Assembly: GCF_005222485.1 (NCBI RefSeq)
Contig: NZ_CP029078.1
Coordinates: forward strand, 2,942,001 to 3,006,000
Direction: 5' to 3'
Length of the DNA stretch: 64,000 bases
Source: Streptomyces griseoviridis
GTDB taxonomy: Bacteria > Actinomycetota > Actinomycetes > Streptomycetales > Streptomycetaceae
Shown here: in pieces, positions 1 to 8,837 of the stretch
How the letters are laid out: each line of letters opens with the position of its first letter
Position numbering within the stretch: the stretch's first letter is position 1
Notes under the pieces: generated by a model
The model's input: only the letters and a program-made list of their open reading frames with translations
What the model was told of the DNA's origin: nothing
Database searches by the model: none
Translations under genes and position numbers: made by a program

Positions 1-136
1 TGGTCATCTCCGCGAGGTTGGCGCCCTTGCCGCCCAGGAGGTCCTTGAGGTCCTTGTTGCCCTCGGTGAAGTCGTAGACGAACTTCGTTCCCTGGGGCGT
101 TGCGGGATCCGCCTGGGGTTCTTTGTTTTCCGACAC
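1..136 (-). CDS. ppdK: Pyruvate, phosphate dikinase, N-terminal fragment
   Basis: Only the first 45 codons lie in the window; the rest continues beyond base 1. The GTG start at 136 follows an AGGAG about 8 bases upstream. After a short Pro/Gln-rich lead, the protein reads KFVYDFTEGNKDLKDLLGGK, then GANLAEMT. This is the N-terminal signature of pyruvate phosphate dikinase, whose ATP-grasp domain starts this way. The enzyme interconverts pyruvate, ATP and phosphate with phosphoenolpyruvate, AMP and diphosphate in the cytoplasm. Phosphoenolpyruvate synthase is a weaker alternative because its N-terminus differs. Confidence 0.85.
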   Translation of the reverse strand, partial: MSENKEPQADPATPQGTKFVYDFTEGNKDLKDLLGGKGANLAEMT

Positions 137-705
137 GGTCTCGACTCCTCGGGACGCGGTGGCTGCCCTGACGGCCAGGAACATACCCAGATCGAAGGCG
201 CCTGGGTACGTCCACTTGTGTGTCATGCGCCCGTAACCGACGCTCCGCCAGCGGATCGAAAGTCACGGCACGGCGTGGAGTCAGGGACAGCTGTCTTCAC
301 TTCTTGAATGCGCGATCCGGCATGGACCGCGCTCGGCGCTCAGATGAGCATTTACCATGCACGTTTGATTTCGATCGATGAACGATCACAGGGTGGCACC
401 GAGTGCCACCCCTTGGAGAAGTGCAGCCGCTCGTGGACCGCTCATCGACCGCTCATCCGAGCGCAACCCTTATCAAAGGTGGCGAGAATCACGCTGTCAC
501 AGCTCGCCAGGTTTCACCATGCGGACGCGTGCCCCGCGGCGGAAACAGCGCCGTCACACGGGGGGGGAGGAGGGCGCGGGCGCGGTCTCCGTCACCCGGG
601 GGCGGGGGGCGCGGGCACGGTCTCCGTCGCACAGGGGCCGAGGGCGCGGGCGCGTCGTCGCCGGGTCCCGCCCACCCCGTGCTTACCCCGGCCGCCGCCC
701 CGGCG
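137..705. other. Gene-free gap with GC-rich imperfect repeats
   Basis: No convincing gene is seen. The right side should hold the ppdK promoter. Between 571 and 654 a purine-rich element is repeated imperfectly: AGGGCGCGGGCGCGGTCTCC at 571-590, a close copy at 607-626, and a shortened third copy at 641-654. Open frames here have no ribosome binding site and no family resemblance. Confidence 0.5.
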
Positions 706-1902
706 TCACACCCCGAGGGCCAGCAGTCGGGCCTCCGCGCGCTCCGGTGCGTACAGGTACTCCACGACCTGCGCCCCCGCCCCCACCAGGGCGGCCCGCT
801 CGCCCAGCCGCGCGGTGACGACGTCGAGGTGGGCCGTGGAGCGCGGCAGCGCCCGCTGGTAGAGCAGTTCGCGGACGCCGGTCAGGAAGGGCGTTCCGGC
901 CAGATCCCCGGCGATCATCAGGACCCCCGGGTTCAGCAGCGTGACGACGGTGGCCAGGACGTCCCCGACCAGCCGTCCGGCCTCGCGGGCCAGCGCGACC
1001 GCCTCCGGGTGCCCGGCCGCGAGCAGCTCCCGCACGTCCGAGCCCGAATCGGCCGGCACCCCCGCCTCGGTCAGCCGCCTGGCCACCGCGCCGCCGCTCG
1101 CGACGGCCGCGAGGCAGCCGTGCGAGCCGCACCGGCACAGCGCGTCGGCGCCCACCCTGATGTGCCCGATGTCCCCGGCGCCGCCGTCGATGCCCCGGTA
1201 GACGGAGCCGTCGACCACCACGCCCGCGCCGATCCCGGTGGAGACCTTGACCAGCACGAAGGCCGAGCAGTCGGGGTGTCCCGCGCGCTGTTCGCCGTAG
1301 GCCATCAGATTGGCGTCGTTGTCGACCAGGACGGGGACCGCGGGGGCCCCGGCCCGTTCGGTGAAGGCCCTGGCCAGCCGGCCTCTTATGTCGTAGCCGT
1401 CCCAGCCGGGCATCATCGGCGGCTGCACCACCCGGCCGGTCTCGCTGTCGACGGGCCCCGGCACGGCGAGCCCGATGCCGCAGACCGCGCGCGCGGGTCT
1501 GCCGGTCGCCGCGAGCAGCTCGGCGAACCAGCCGCCGAGCGCGGCGAGCACCGTCTCCGGGCCGTCCTCGACGGACAGCTCGCCCGAGCGCTCCGCGAGG
1601 ATCTCGCCGCCCAGCGAGAGCAGCGCGGCGCGGGCGTGCCGGGTGTCGAGGTCGGCGGCGAGGACGACGGCGTGCGCGTCGTCGAACTCCAGGGTGATGG
1701 AGGGGCGACCGCCCAGCGGGGAGCCGACCGGGCCGCCCGCGCCCTCGCGCAGCCAGCCGGCGCGGAAGAGCCGGTCGAGACGCTGCCCGACGGTGGCCCT
1801 GGAGAGACCGGTGGCCTGCTGGAGGGCGCCGCGTGTGGTGGCTCGCCCGCTTCGCACCAGTTCGAGCAGGTCCCCGGCGCTGGTCTGTCCCCGACCCGTC
1901 AT
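706..1902 (-). CDS. ROK-family transcriptional repressor
   Basis: Predicted 398 residues, the normal size for ROK (NagC/XylR-type) regulators. The ATG at 1902 is preferred to a GTG at 1908 because the AAGGGGG purine tract lies about 7 bases before it. Residues 1-70 form a winged helix (TTRGALQQATGLSRATVGQ). The rest is a sugar-kinase fold with GIGLAVPGPVD, DNDANLMAYGE and a zinc motif CRCGSHGC. The Glu that often follows that motif in sugar-sensing ROK proteins is Ala here. It is divergent from the two-gene glycosidase operon, so it probably represses that operon and itself, with a sugar as inducer (inference). Confidence 0.9.
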   Translation of the reverse strand: MTGRGQTSAGDLLELVRSGRATTRGALQQATGLSRATVGQRLDRLFRAGWLREGAGGPVGSPLGGRPSITLEFDDAHAVVLAADLDTRHARAALLSLGGEILAERSGELSVEDGPETVLAALGGWFAELLAATGRPARAVCGIGLAVPGPVDSETGRVVQPPMMPGWDGYDIRGRLARAFTERAGAPAVPVLVDNDANLMAYGEQRAGHPDCSAFVLVKVSTGIGAGVVVDGSVYRGIDGGAGDIGHIRVGADALCRCGSHGCLAAVASGGAVARRLTEAGVPADSGSDVRELLAAGHPEAVALAREAGRLVGDVLATVVTLLNPGVLMIAGDLAGTPFLTGVRELLYQRALPRSTAHLDVVTARLGERAALVGAGAQVVEYLYAPERAEARLLALGV

Positions 1903-1920
1903 GCGCACCCCCTTGTGTTT

Positions 1921-1968
1921 CTCAACCCTGCATTACATATTGAGTTTTGCGTGTTAAATAGACGTAAC
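1921..1968. promoter_or_regulatory. Candidate ROK operator between divergent genes
   Basis: This AT-rich island sits in otherwise GC-rich DNA between the ROK gene and the glycosidase operon. It has two dyads: CTCAA at 1921-1925 pairing with TTGAG at 1940-1944, and GTTA at 1953-1956 pairing with TAAC at 1965-1968. ROK repressors typically bind AT-rich dyads of this kind. The exact operator is inferred. Confidence 0.4.
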
Positions 1969-2023
1969 CCTACGGTAGCCAAGACCGAACCCGGTCGGCA
2001 GGATGTCTTTCGGGGAGCCCCGA

Positions 2024-3466
2024 GTGGATCGCACCGCACTCTTCACCACCCGTTCCGCGGAACGCGCCCTTGTATACGATCCGCCTCCGACGGACCCGTT
2101 GCACGTCGGAGCGGTCCGGGTGCTCGAGGCGAACTGGACCGGCACCTCCACGGTCCCCTCCCGGGGCCTGTATCCGCACCAGTGGTCATGGGACTCCGCG
2201 TTCATCGCGATCGGGCTGCGGCACCTGTCGCCGTTACGGGCCCAGACGGAGCTGGAGACGCTCCTCGCCGCCCAGTGGGATGACGGAAGGATTCCGCACA
2301 TCGTCTTCAACCCCTCCGTCCCGCTCGACGCCTACTTCCCGAGCCCCGACTTCTGGCGCTCCTCGACGGCGGGGCGCGCGGCGGGCGCCCCGCGCACCGT
2401 ACAGACCTCCGGCATCGTGCAGCCACCGGTGCACGCGCTCGCCGTGTGGCTGGTGCACCGCGCCGACCCCGGCCTCTCCCACGCGCGCGGCTTCCTCGCC
2501 CGCATGTACCCGCGGCTGGCCGCCTGGCACCGCTATCTGCTGCACCGGCGCGACCTCGGCGGCGCCGGCCTCGCCTCCGTCGTCCACCCCTGGGAGCAGG
2601 GCATGGACAACAGCCCCTGCTGGGACGCCCCGCTGACCCGCGTCACCCCCGCGCCCGCCCGCTCCTTCCGCCGCGCCGACCTCGACCACGGCGCCGCCGA
2701 GGACCGCCCGACGGATCTGGACTACGGACGGTACGTGCGGCTCGCCGCCGACTACCGGGACGCCGAATACCGGGACGGCGGCGGCGAGTTCGCCGTCGAG
2801 GACCCGGCGTTCAACGCGCTGCTGATCGCCTCCGAGCACGCGCTCGCCGCGATCGCCCACGAGTTGGGCGCGACCGGCACCGCCCGGCACGCGCGCGCCG
2901 AGCGGCTCACCCGGGTGCTGCGGGAGCGGCTGTGGGACCAGGCGGCGGGCGTCTTCCGCTGCCGGGACGTGCGCGGCGGCGGGCTCATCCCCGAGCGCAG
3001 CGTGTCCGGCCTGATGCCGCTGCTGCTGCCAGGGCTGCCGCGGGAGACGGTCGCCGCCCTCGTCAACACCGCGTACGGGCCGCACTTCGGGCTGGGTTCC
3101 GGCACCCGGCTGCCGCCCAGCTACGACCTGCTGGGCGAGGCGTTCGACCCGCACAGGTACTGGCGGGGCCCCGCCTGGTTCAACACCGCCTGGCTGCTGG
3201 AGCGCGGTCTTCGCACCCACGGCGAACTGGCCCGCGCGGACGCGCTGCGGGAAGCGTTCCTGGACGTCGCGGGGACGTCCGGGTACGCCGAGTACGTCGA
3301 TCCGTTCACCGGCGAGGCGTGCGGCGCGACCGGCTTCGGCTGGACGGCCGCGCTCACGCTCGATCTGCTCCACACCCGCCCGGACGACGGCGTGTCCCGG
3401 ACGGCGGGCCAGCACACCTTCGAGACGACGAGTGGCCAGGGCAATGAGGGAGGGGACGGGGAATGA
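2024..3466 (+). CDS. GH63/trehalase-like glycosidase
   Basis: Predicted 480 residues. The GTG at 2024 is preferred because GGGGAG lies 6 bases upstream; an in-frame ATG at 2003 has its purines jammed against the codon. HQWSWDSAF at residues 52-60 is the hallmark of (alpha/alpha)6-barrel glycosidases of the GH37/GH63/mannosylglycerate-hydrolase group. Further barrel motifs are FNPS, YRGPAWFN-like text and a C-terminal DPFTGEACGATGFGWTAAL. There is no signal peptide, so it should act in the cytoplasm on an alpha-linked glucoside or mannoside. The next gene overlaps by 4 bases, and the divergent ROK gene suggests sugar control. The exact substrate cannot be read from the sequence. Confidence 0.75.
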   Translation: MDRTALFTTRSAERALVYDPPPTDPLHVGAVRVLEANWTGTSTVPSRGLYPHQWSWDSAFIAIGLRHLSPLRAQTELETLLAAQWDDGRIPHIVFNPSVPLDAYFPSPDFWRSSTAGRAAGAPRTVQTSGIVQPPVHALAVWLVHRADPGLSHARGFLARMYPRLAAWHRYLLHRRDLGGAGLASVVHPWEQGMDNSPCWDAPLTRVTPAPARSFRRADLDHGAAEDRPTDLDYGRYVRLAADYRDAEYRDGGGEFAVEDPAFNALLIASEHALAAIAHELGATGTARHARAERLTRVLRERLWDQAAGVFRCRDVRGGGLIPERSVSGLMPLLLPGLPRETVAALVNTAYGPHFGLGSGTRLPPSYDLLGEAFDPHRYWRGPAWFNTAWLLERGLRTHGELARADALREAFLDVAGTSGYAEYVDPFTGEACGATGFGWTAALTLDLLHTRPDDGVSRTAGQHTFETTSGQGNEGGDGE

Positions 3467-5400
3467 CGGACCGGCATCATCTGCTCGTGCACGGCGGGAC
3501 GTTCGCGTGTGTGGGTGACGGCGGGGACATCAGCGGCGTCAGGGGATCGGGTTCCCCCGACGGGCTGTTCGTGCGCGACGCCCGGCATCTGAGCCGTTGG
3601 CAGCTGACCGCCGACGGCGCGGTCCCGGAGTCGCTCACACCGGTCGCGGACGGGGACACGGCACGCTGCGTCCTCGTGCCGCGCGGCGGCAGGCAGGAGC
3701 CGCCCGCCTACACGATCTTCCGCGAACAGGCCGTCGGGGAGAGCGCGTTCGTCGAGTCGCTGCGGCTGACCAGCAACCGTCCGGTACCCACCACGGTCCG
3801 GATCGCGGTGACCGCGGACGCCGACTTCACCGACCAGTTCGAGCTGCGCTCGGACCACCGCACCTACACCAAGGCCGGCGCCCACCGCTCCCGCCAAGTC
3901 CGCGACGACGGCGTGGAGTTCCACTACCGGCGCGGCGACTGGACGTCCCGCACCACGGTGACGGCCGAGCCCGCGCCCGACGGCGTCGAGGAGACCGGCA
4001 CCGGCGCCAGGCGGCTGGTCTGGAGCCTCGACCTCGCGCCGCACGGCACCGCGGAGCTGGCGCTGCGGGTCGCGGCCCGCCCGCACGGCGTGGACCGGGA
4101 ACCCCCCGTACCCGCGTCCCCCACCGCGGCCGGCGATCAACTGCACGCGCTGGAAGGCGAGTTCGTGGAGGGCGTGGCCTTCCCGACCGGCTGGCCCGAG
4201 CTGGCCGCGGCCTGCGCGCGCGGCCTCGCCGACCTCGCCGCGCTCCAGGTCCCCGCGAAGGGCCCGGACGGTGAGGAGCTGCGGGTACCTGCGGGCGGCG
4301 CCCCCTGGTTCCTGGCGCTGCTCGGCCGGGACGCCCTGCTCACCTCGCTCTTCGCGCTCCCCTACCGGCCGAGCCTCGCGGCGGCCACCCTGCCCGCGCT
4401 GGCCGCGGCGCAGGCCACCGAGACCGGCCGGGACGCGGTGGCGCAGCCCGGCAAGATCGTGCACGAGGTGCGCCACGGCGAGCTGGCGCACTTCGGGCAG
4501 GTGCCGTACGGGCGTTACTACGGTTCGGTGGACGCGACCCCGCTGTTCCTTGTGCTGCTCGGCGCGTATGTCGAGCGGACCGGTGACACGGCCATGGCCC
4601 GGCGCCTCGAACCGCACGCCCGCGCGGCGATCGGCTGGATGCTGGACCACGGCGGCCTCACCTCGTGCGGCTACCTCGTCTACCGCGCCGACCAGGGCGG
4701 CCTCGCCAACCAGAACTGGAAGGACTCCCCCGGCGCGATCTGTTCCGCCGACGGCAGCAGGACCCACGGTCCGGTCCTCGCGGCGGGCGCGCAGGGGTAC
4801 GCGTACGACGCGCTGCGCCGCACCGCCCAGTTGGCGCGCGCGGTGTGGGGCGACGAGGTGTACGCGGCGCTCCTTGAGCAGGCAGCGGGCGACCTGCGGG
4901 ACCGGTTCCAGCGGGACTTCTGGATGCGGGACCGGGAGTTCCCCGCGCTCGCGCTGGACGGCGAAGGCCGCCAGGTCGACGCGCTGGCCTCGGACGCCGG
5001 GCATCTGCTCTGGTCGGGGCTGCTGGACAAGGAGTACGGGGAGGCGGTCGGACGGCGGCTGCTGGAACCGGACTTCTTCTCCGGCTGGGGCGTGCGCACG
5101 CTGGCGGCGGGGCAGCCCGCGTACCACCCGCTGTCGTACCACCGGGGTTCGGTGTGGCCGCACGACAACGCGCTGATCGCGCTGGGCCTCTCCCGCTACG
5201 GGCTGCACGACGAGGCCCGCACGGTGGCGAACGCGCTGATCGACGCGGCGATGACGACGGGGCACCGGCTGCCGGAGGTGCTGGCGGGCTACGACCGCGC
5301 CACCTGCCCCGAGCCGGTCCCCTACCCGCACGCCTGCGCCCGGGAGTCCCGTTCGGCGGCGGCCCCGCTGGCACTGCTGACGGCGGTCGGAGGCGTCTGA
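3463..5400 (+). CDS. Amylo-alpha-1,6-glucosidase / debranching-like glycosidase
   Basis: 645 residues, translationally coupled to the preceding gene through an ATGA overlap. The first 220 residues resemble the glycogen-debranching N-terminal beta domain (VHGGTFACVGDGGDISG, GLFVRDARHLSRW). The C-terminal half is an (alpha/alpha)6 barrel with WFLALLGRDALL, NQNWKDSPGAI and RGSVWPHDNALIALGL, as in bacterial amylo-alpha-1,6-glucosidases. It likely works with the upstream glycosidase on one imported or stored oligosaccharide. There is no secretion signal. A hairpin at 5438-5457 probably ends the operon. Confidence 0.8.
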   Translation: MTDRHHLLVHGGTFACVGDGGDISGVRGSGSPDGLFVRDARHLSRWQLTADGAVPESLTPVADGDTARCVLVPRGGRQEPPAYTIFREQAVGESAFVESLRLTSNRPVPTTVRIAVTADADFTDQFELRSDHRTYTKAGAHRSRQVRDDGVEFHYRRGDWTSRTTVTAEPAPDGVEETGTGARRLVWSLDLAPHGTAELALRVAARPHGVDREPPVPASPTAAGDQLHALEGEFVEGVAFPTGWPELAAACARGLADLAALQVPAKGPDGEELRVPAGGAPWFLALLGRDALLTSLFALPYRPSLAAATLPALAAAQATETGRDAVAQPGKIVHEVRHGELAHFGQVPYGRYYGSVDATPLFLVLLGAYVERTGDTAMARRLEPHARAAIGWMLDHGGLTSCGYLVYRADQGGLANQNWKDSPGAICSADGSRTHGPVLAAGAQGYAYDALRRTAQLARAVWGDEVYAALLEQAAGDLRDRFQRDFWMRDREFPALALDGEGRQVDALASDAGHLLWSGLLDKEYGEAVGRRLLEPDFFSGWGVRTLAAGQPAYHPLSYHRGSVWPHDNALIALGLSRYGLHDEARTVANALIDAAMTTGHRLPEVLAGYDRATCPEPVPYPHACARESRSAAAPLALLTAVGGV

Positions 5401-5713
5401 CGCGTCTGAGGTGTCTGACGCGCCGGGTGCCGGGCGGCCCTGACGGAGGCGTCAGGGGGCCGGGGTACGAGGTCCGGGCGGCCTGCACGGAGGCGTCTGA
5501 GGTGCCGGGAGTCGGACGGCCCGGACGGTCGCGGGCGGCCCGCCCGGCACCCGAAAAGCCGTGCCGCGTAGGGGAGTTCGGGGCGTTGACCGGGCGTTTG
5601 CCCGGTGTTTGCCCGGTCTGTGTGAACGGCGGTTGTGGAGGCGACGTACGAGAGGGCGGCGGGCCCGGCCCGCCGTCCGTCCCGTCCCGGGCCTCGCACG
5701 GAAGGACCTTCGG
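5401..5713. other. Intergenic gap with terminator and promoter signals
   Basis: No gene is seen. The left part holds the hairpin listed separately at 5438-5457. The right part has an exact tandem 11-mer, GTTTGCCCGGT at 5596-5606 and 5607-5617, just after a TTGACC hexamer. This could be a regulator site for the downstream membrane protein, but that is speculative. Confidence 0.45.
5438..5457 (+). terminator. Hairpin after the glycosidase operon
   Basis: CCCTGACG (5438-5445) and CGTCAGGG (5450-5457) are perfect 8-base arms around a GAGG loop, 37 bases after the stop codon. There is no U-tract, which is usual in Streptomyces terminators. Confidence 0.6.
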
Positions 5714-7513
5714 GTGCCTGTCTTCACGCGCCTTCGTCAGCAGCAGGACCCCGCCGACACTACCGACCCCGCCGGCACCGTCGGCGCTCCCATGGCCGAC
5801 CCGTCGCCCGGGACGGCGCCGGAGCCGGCCGCCGGGCGCGGCCCCCTGGCCTGGCTGAACCGCCGGCGGCAGGCGCACCCCGGTGCCGTGCGGGCGCTGC
5901 GGTGGACGCTCACCGCGCTCGCCGCCGTCCTCGTCCTCACGGCGCTGCTGCTGCCGAACCGGGCGGGCGCGATCCGGCCGGACCGGTTCACCCGGCTGCC
6001 GATGGAGGCGATCCTCGGGGCCGCGCTGGTGATGGTGCTGCCGCGCAGGCCGCGGCTGGTGGTCGCGGCGGTCGCCGGGACGGCGCTGGGCGCGATGACG
6101 GTCCTGAACCTGCTGGACATCGGCTTCACGGAGTACCTGGGTCGGCCGTTCAACCTGGTGCTCGACTGGGGCCTGCTGCCGGACGCGCGGGCGTACGTCG
6201 AGGACGCGATGGGCCGGGCGGCGGCGGTCGGCGCGACGGTCGGCCTGGTGGCGCTGATCCTGCTGCTGCTGACGGTGATGGCGCTGGCGACGGTCCGTCT
6301 CGCGCACCTCCTCGCCGACCACCGGCGCGCGGCCACCCGGGGCACGCTGATCGCGGCCGTCGCCTGGGTGCTCTGCTCGGCGCTGGGCCTTCAGATCTCC
6401 GGTGTGCCGGTCGCCGCCGACCGGACCGCGTCCGCGCTGGCGATCCAGGCCCGCCGGGTGCAGGACACGCTGCGCGACGAGGCGGACTTCAGGAAGGTCG
6501 CGGAGGTCGACGCGTTCGGGAACACCCCGGGCAGCCAGCTCGTGCCCGACCTGCGCGGCAAGGACATGATCTTCACCTTCATCGAGAGCTACGGGCGCAG
6601 CGCGATCGAGGACCCGATCATGGCGCCCGGCGTGGACCGCACGCTGGCCGCCCGCACGGAGGCGCTCGCGAAGTCCGGCTTCCACGCCAGGAGCGGCTGG
6701 CTGACCTCGGCGACGTACGGCGGCAGCAGTTGGCTCGGGCACTCGACGACCCTGTCGGGCCTGTGGATCGACAACCAGCAGCGCTACCGCACGGTGATGG
6801 CGAGCGACCGGATGAGCCTGACGGAGGCGTTCCGCAGGACCGGCGACTGGGACACCGTCGGGGTGATGCCCGGGGTGCAGAAGGCGTGGCCCGAACAGAG
6901 GTTCTACGGTCTCGACACGGTCCGCAACGCCTTCCAACTTGGCTATCAGGGGCCGAAGTTCAGCTGGTCGACGATGCCGGACCAGTACGCCCTGGAGGCG
7001 TTCCAGCGTCTGGAGCACGGCAGGAAGCGGGCGAAGCCGCTGATGTCGGAGGTGATCCTGACCTCCAGCCACCAGCCGTGGGCGCCGATCCCGAAGATGG
7101 TCGACTGGGACGAGATCGGCGACGGCTCGGTCTTCAAGGGCATCGAGAAGGCCGGCCACAGGGCCTCGGACATCATCACCAGTGAGCCCAAGTCCCGTGC
7201 GGAGTACGGCAAGTCGATCCAGTACTCGGTGACGGCACTGACCGAGTGGCTCCAGCGGTACGGCACCGACGACACCGTTCTCGTCTTCCTCGGCGACCAC
7301 CAGCCGATCGCCCGGGTCAGCGGCGAGAACGCGAGCCGGGACGTCCCGGTGTCGATCGTCGCGAAGGACCCGAAGGTCCTGGACAAGGTGGCGAGTTGGG
7401 GCTGGAGCGAGGGACTGCGCCCGGCACACGACGCCCCGGTGTGGAAGATGAGCGCGTTCCGCGACCGCTTCCTGACGGCGTACGGGTCGACCCCGCACCC
7501 CAAGAGGAACTGA
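5714..7513 (+). CDS. Membrane-anchored sulfatase/LTA-synthase-like protein
   Basis: Predicted 599 residues from GTG 5714, with GAAGGA about 8 bases upstream. The N-terminus is Pro-rich and cytoplasmic. Four or five hydrophobic helices follow, including ALRWTLTALAAVLVLTALLL, AAAVGATVGLVALILLLLTV and GTLIAAVAWVLCSALG. The outer domain is alkaline-phosphatase/sulfatase-like: FTFIESYGRSA near the metal site, SATYGGSSWLGHSTTLSG around the likely nucleophile, and VFLGDHQP as a late metal-binding motif. Such proteins move phospho-alcohol groups from lipids onto envelope glycans or hydrolyse sulfate/phosphate esters. The donor and acceptor are unknown. Monocistronic in appearance. Confidence 0.75.
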   Translation: MPVFTRLRQQQDPADTTDPAGTVGAPMADPSPGTAPEPAAGRGPLAWLNRRRQAHPGAVRALRWTLTALAAVLVLTALLLPNRAGAIRPDRFTRLPMEAILGAALVMVLPRRPRLVVAAVAGTALGAMTVLNLLDIGFTEYLGRPFNLVLDWGLLPDARAYVEDAMGRAAAVGATVGLVALILLLLTVMALATVRLAHLLADHRRAATRGTLIAAVAWVLCSALGLQISGVPVAADRTASALAIQARRVQDTLRDEADFRKVAEVDAFGNTPGSQLVPDLRGKDMIFTFIESYGRSAIEDPIMAPGVDRTLAARTEALAKSGFHARSGWLTSATYGGSSWLGHSTTLSGLWIDNQQRYRTVMASDRMSLTEAFRRTGDWDTVGVMPGVQKAWPEQRFYGLDTVRNAFQLGYQGPKFSWSTMPDQYALEAFQRLEHGRKRAKPLMSEVILTSSHQPWAPIPKMVDWDEIGDGSVFKGIEKAGHRASDIITSEPKSRAEYGKSIQYSVTALTEWLQRYGTDDTVLVFLGDHQPIARVSGENASRDVPVSIVAKDPKVLDKVASWGWSEGLRPAHDAPVWKMSAFRDRFLTAYGSTPHPKRN

Positions 7514-7603
7514 ACGGGGCGGGGGCGGAAGGGGCTTGAGGGCCGTGCGGGGCCCCGCGGGACCCGGCGAGGCCCCGCTGGACCCCATCGATGCCCGCCT
7601 GGG

Positions 7604-8755
7604 TCAGCCGCCCGACGTGTCCAGTTCCGCGTCCTCGGTGATGCCCGCGCAGTCGTAGGGGTCCTTCAGCCAGCCGTCAGGCAGGACCACCCGGTTGTTG
7701 CCCGAGGTGCGCCCGCGGGGGCCGTCGGCGCCGCTGGGCCAGGGCTGGTCCAGCTCCAACTCGTCGAGCCCGGCACGGAGTTCGGCGAGGGACGAGGTGA
7801 TGGCGAGCCGTCCGCGCATCTGCGAGCCGACCGCGAACCCCTTCAGGTACCAGGCGACGTGCTTGCGGAAGTCGATGACGCCACGGGACTCGTCGCCGAT
7901 CCACTCCCCGAGCAGGGTGGCGTGCCGGACCATGACGTCGGCGACCTGGCGCAGCGAGGGACGGGCGAGCGCGCCCGGGTCGGCGGCCCGGCCTTCGAAG
8001 GCGGCGACCAGGTCGGCGAAGAGCCAGGGCCTGCCGAGGCAGCCGCGGCCGACGACGACGCCGTCGCAGCCGGTCTCGCGGACCATCCGCAGCGCGTCCT
8101 GCGCGGACCAGATGTCGCCGTTGCCGAGCACCGGGATCTCCGGCACATGCTCCTTGAGGCGCGCGATGGCGTCCCAGTCGGCGGTGCCGCCGTAGTGCTG
8201 GGCGGCGGTGCGGCCGTGCAGGGCGATGGCGGTCACGCCCTCCTCGACGGCGATCCGGCCGGCGTCGAGGTAGGTGGTGTGGTCGTCGTCGATGCCCTTG
8301 CGCATCTTCATGGTGACCGGCAGGTCGCCCGCCCCCGCGACGGCCTCGCGGAGGATGGCGCGCAGCAGGGGCCGCTTGTAGGGCAGGGCCGAGCCGCCGC
8401 CCTTGCGGGTGACCTTGGGGACCGGGCAGCCGAAGTTCAGGTCGATGTGGTCGGCGAGGCCCTCCTCCGCGATCATGCGGACGGCCTTGCCGACGATGGC
8501 CGGGTCGACGCCGTACAGCTGGATCGAGCGCGGCTTCTCGGTCGCGTCGAAGTGGATCAGCTGCATCGTCTTCTCGTTGCGTTCGACCAGCGCCCTGGTC
8601 GTGATCATCTCGCTGACGAAGAGGCCCTTGCCACCGCTGAACTCCCGGCACAGCGTCCGGAACGGCGCGTTGGTGATCCCGGCCATCGGGGCCAGGACGA
8701 CGGGCGGCCACACGGTGTGCGGGCCGATCTGCAAGGGGGACACGGGCTCGGGCAT
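7604..8755 (-). CDS. dusB: tRNA-dihydrouridine synthase (DusB-type)
   Basis: 383 residues from ATG 8755, with GGAG upstream. It is an FMN TIM barrel with APMAGITNAPFRTLC at the start. NFGCPVPKVTRKGGGSAL carries the catalytic Cys that protonates uridine, and HGRTAAQHY and NGDIWSAQDALRM form the flavin site. The C-terminal helical tRNA-binding domain follows (VMVRHATLLGEWIG, FRKHVAWYLKGF). The enzyme reduces specific uridines in tRNA with NADPH. It is divergent from an MFS gene and appears monocistronic. Confidence 0.95.
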   Translation of the reverse strand: MPEPVSPLQIGPHTVWPPVVLAPMAGITNAPFRTLCREFSGGKGLFVSEMITTRALVERNEKTMQLIHFDATEKPRSIQLYGVDPAIVGKAVRMIAEEGLADHIDLNFGCPVPKVTRKGGGSALPYKRPLLRAILREAVAGAGDLPVTMKMRKGIDDDHTTYLDAGRIAVEEGVTAIALHGRTAAQHYGGTADWDAIARLKEHVPEIPVLGNGDIWSAQDALRMVRETGCDGVVVGRGCLGRPWLFADLVAAFEGRAADPGALARPSLRQVADVMVRHATLLGEWIGDESRGVIDFRKHVAWYLKGFAVGSQMRGRLAITSSLAELRAGLDELELDQPWPSGADGPRGRTSGNNRVVLPDGWLKDPYDCAGITEDAELDTSGG

Positions 8756-8837
8756 GGCTCCATTGTGACGTACCGGCCAAGACCATGTAGCGGTCATTAG
8801 TTAGACGCACTATCGACATCGGCGTAGGATGACCTTC

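Noticed and set aside
3121..5331. Long minus-strand open frame opposite the debranching gene
   Set aside because: Arg/Val/Gly-rich shadow caused by GC-biased codon positions; no motifs, no ribosome binding site, and the plus-strand enzyme is clear.
4658..7588. 976-codon minus-strand open frame
   Set aside because: Runs antisense through two supported genes with low-complexity Arg/Pro composition; a codon-bias artefact.
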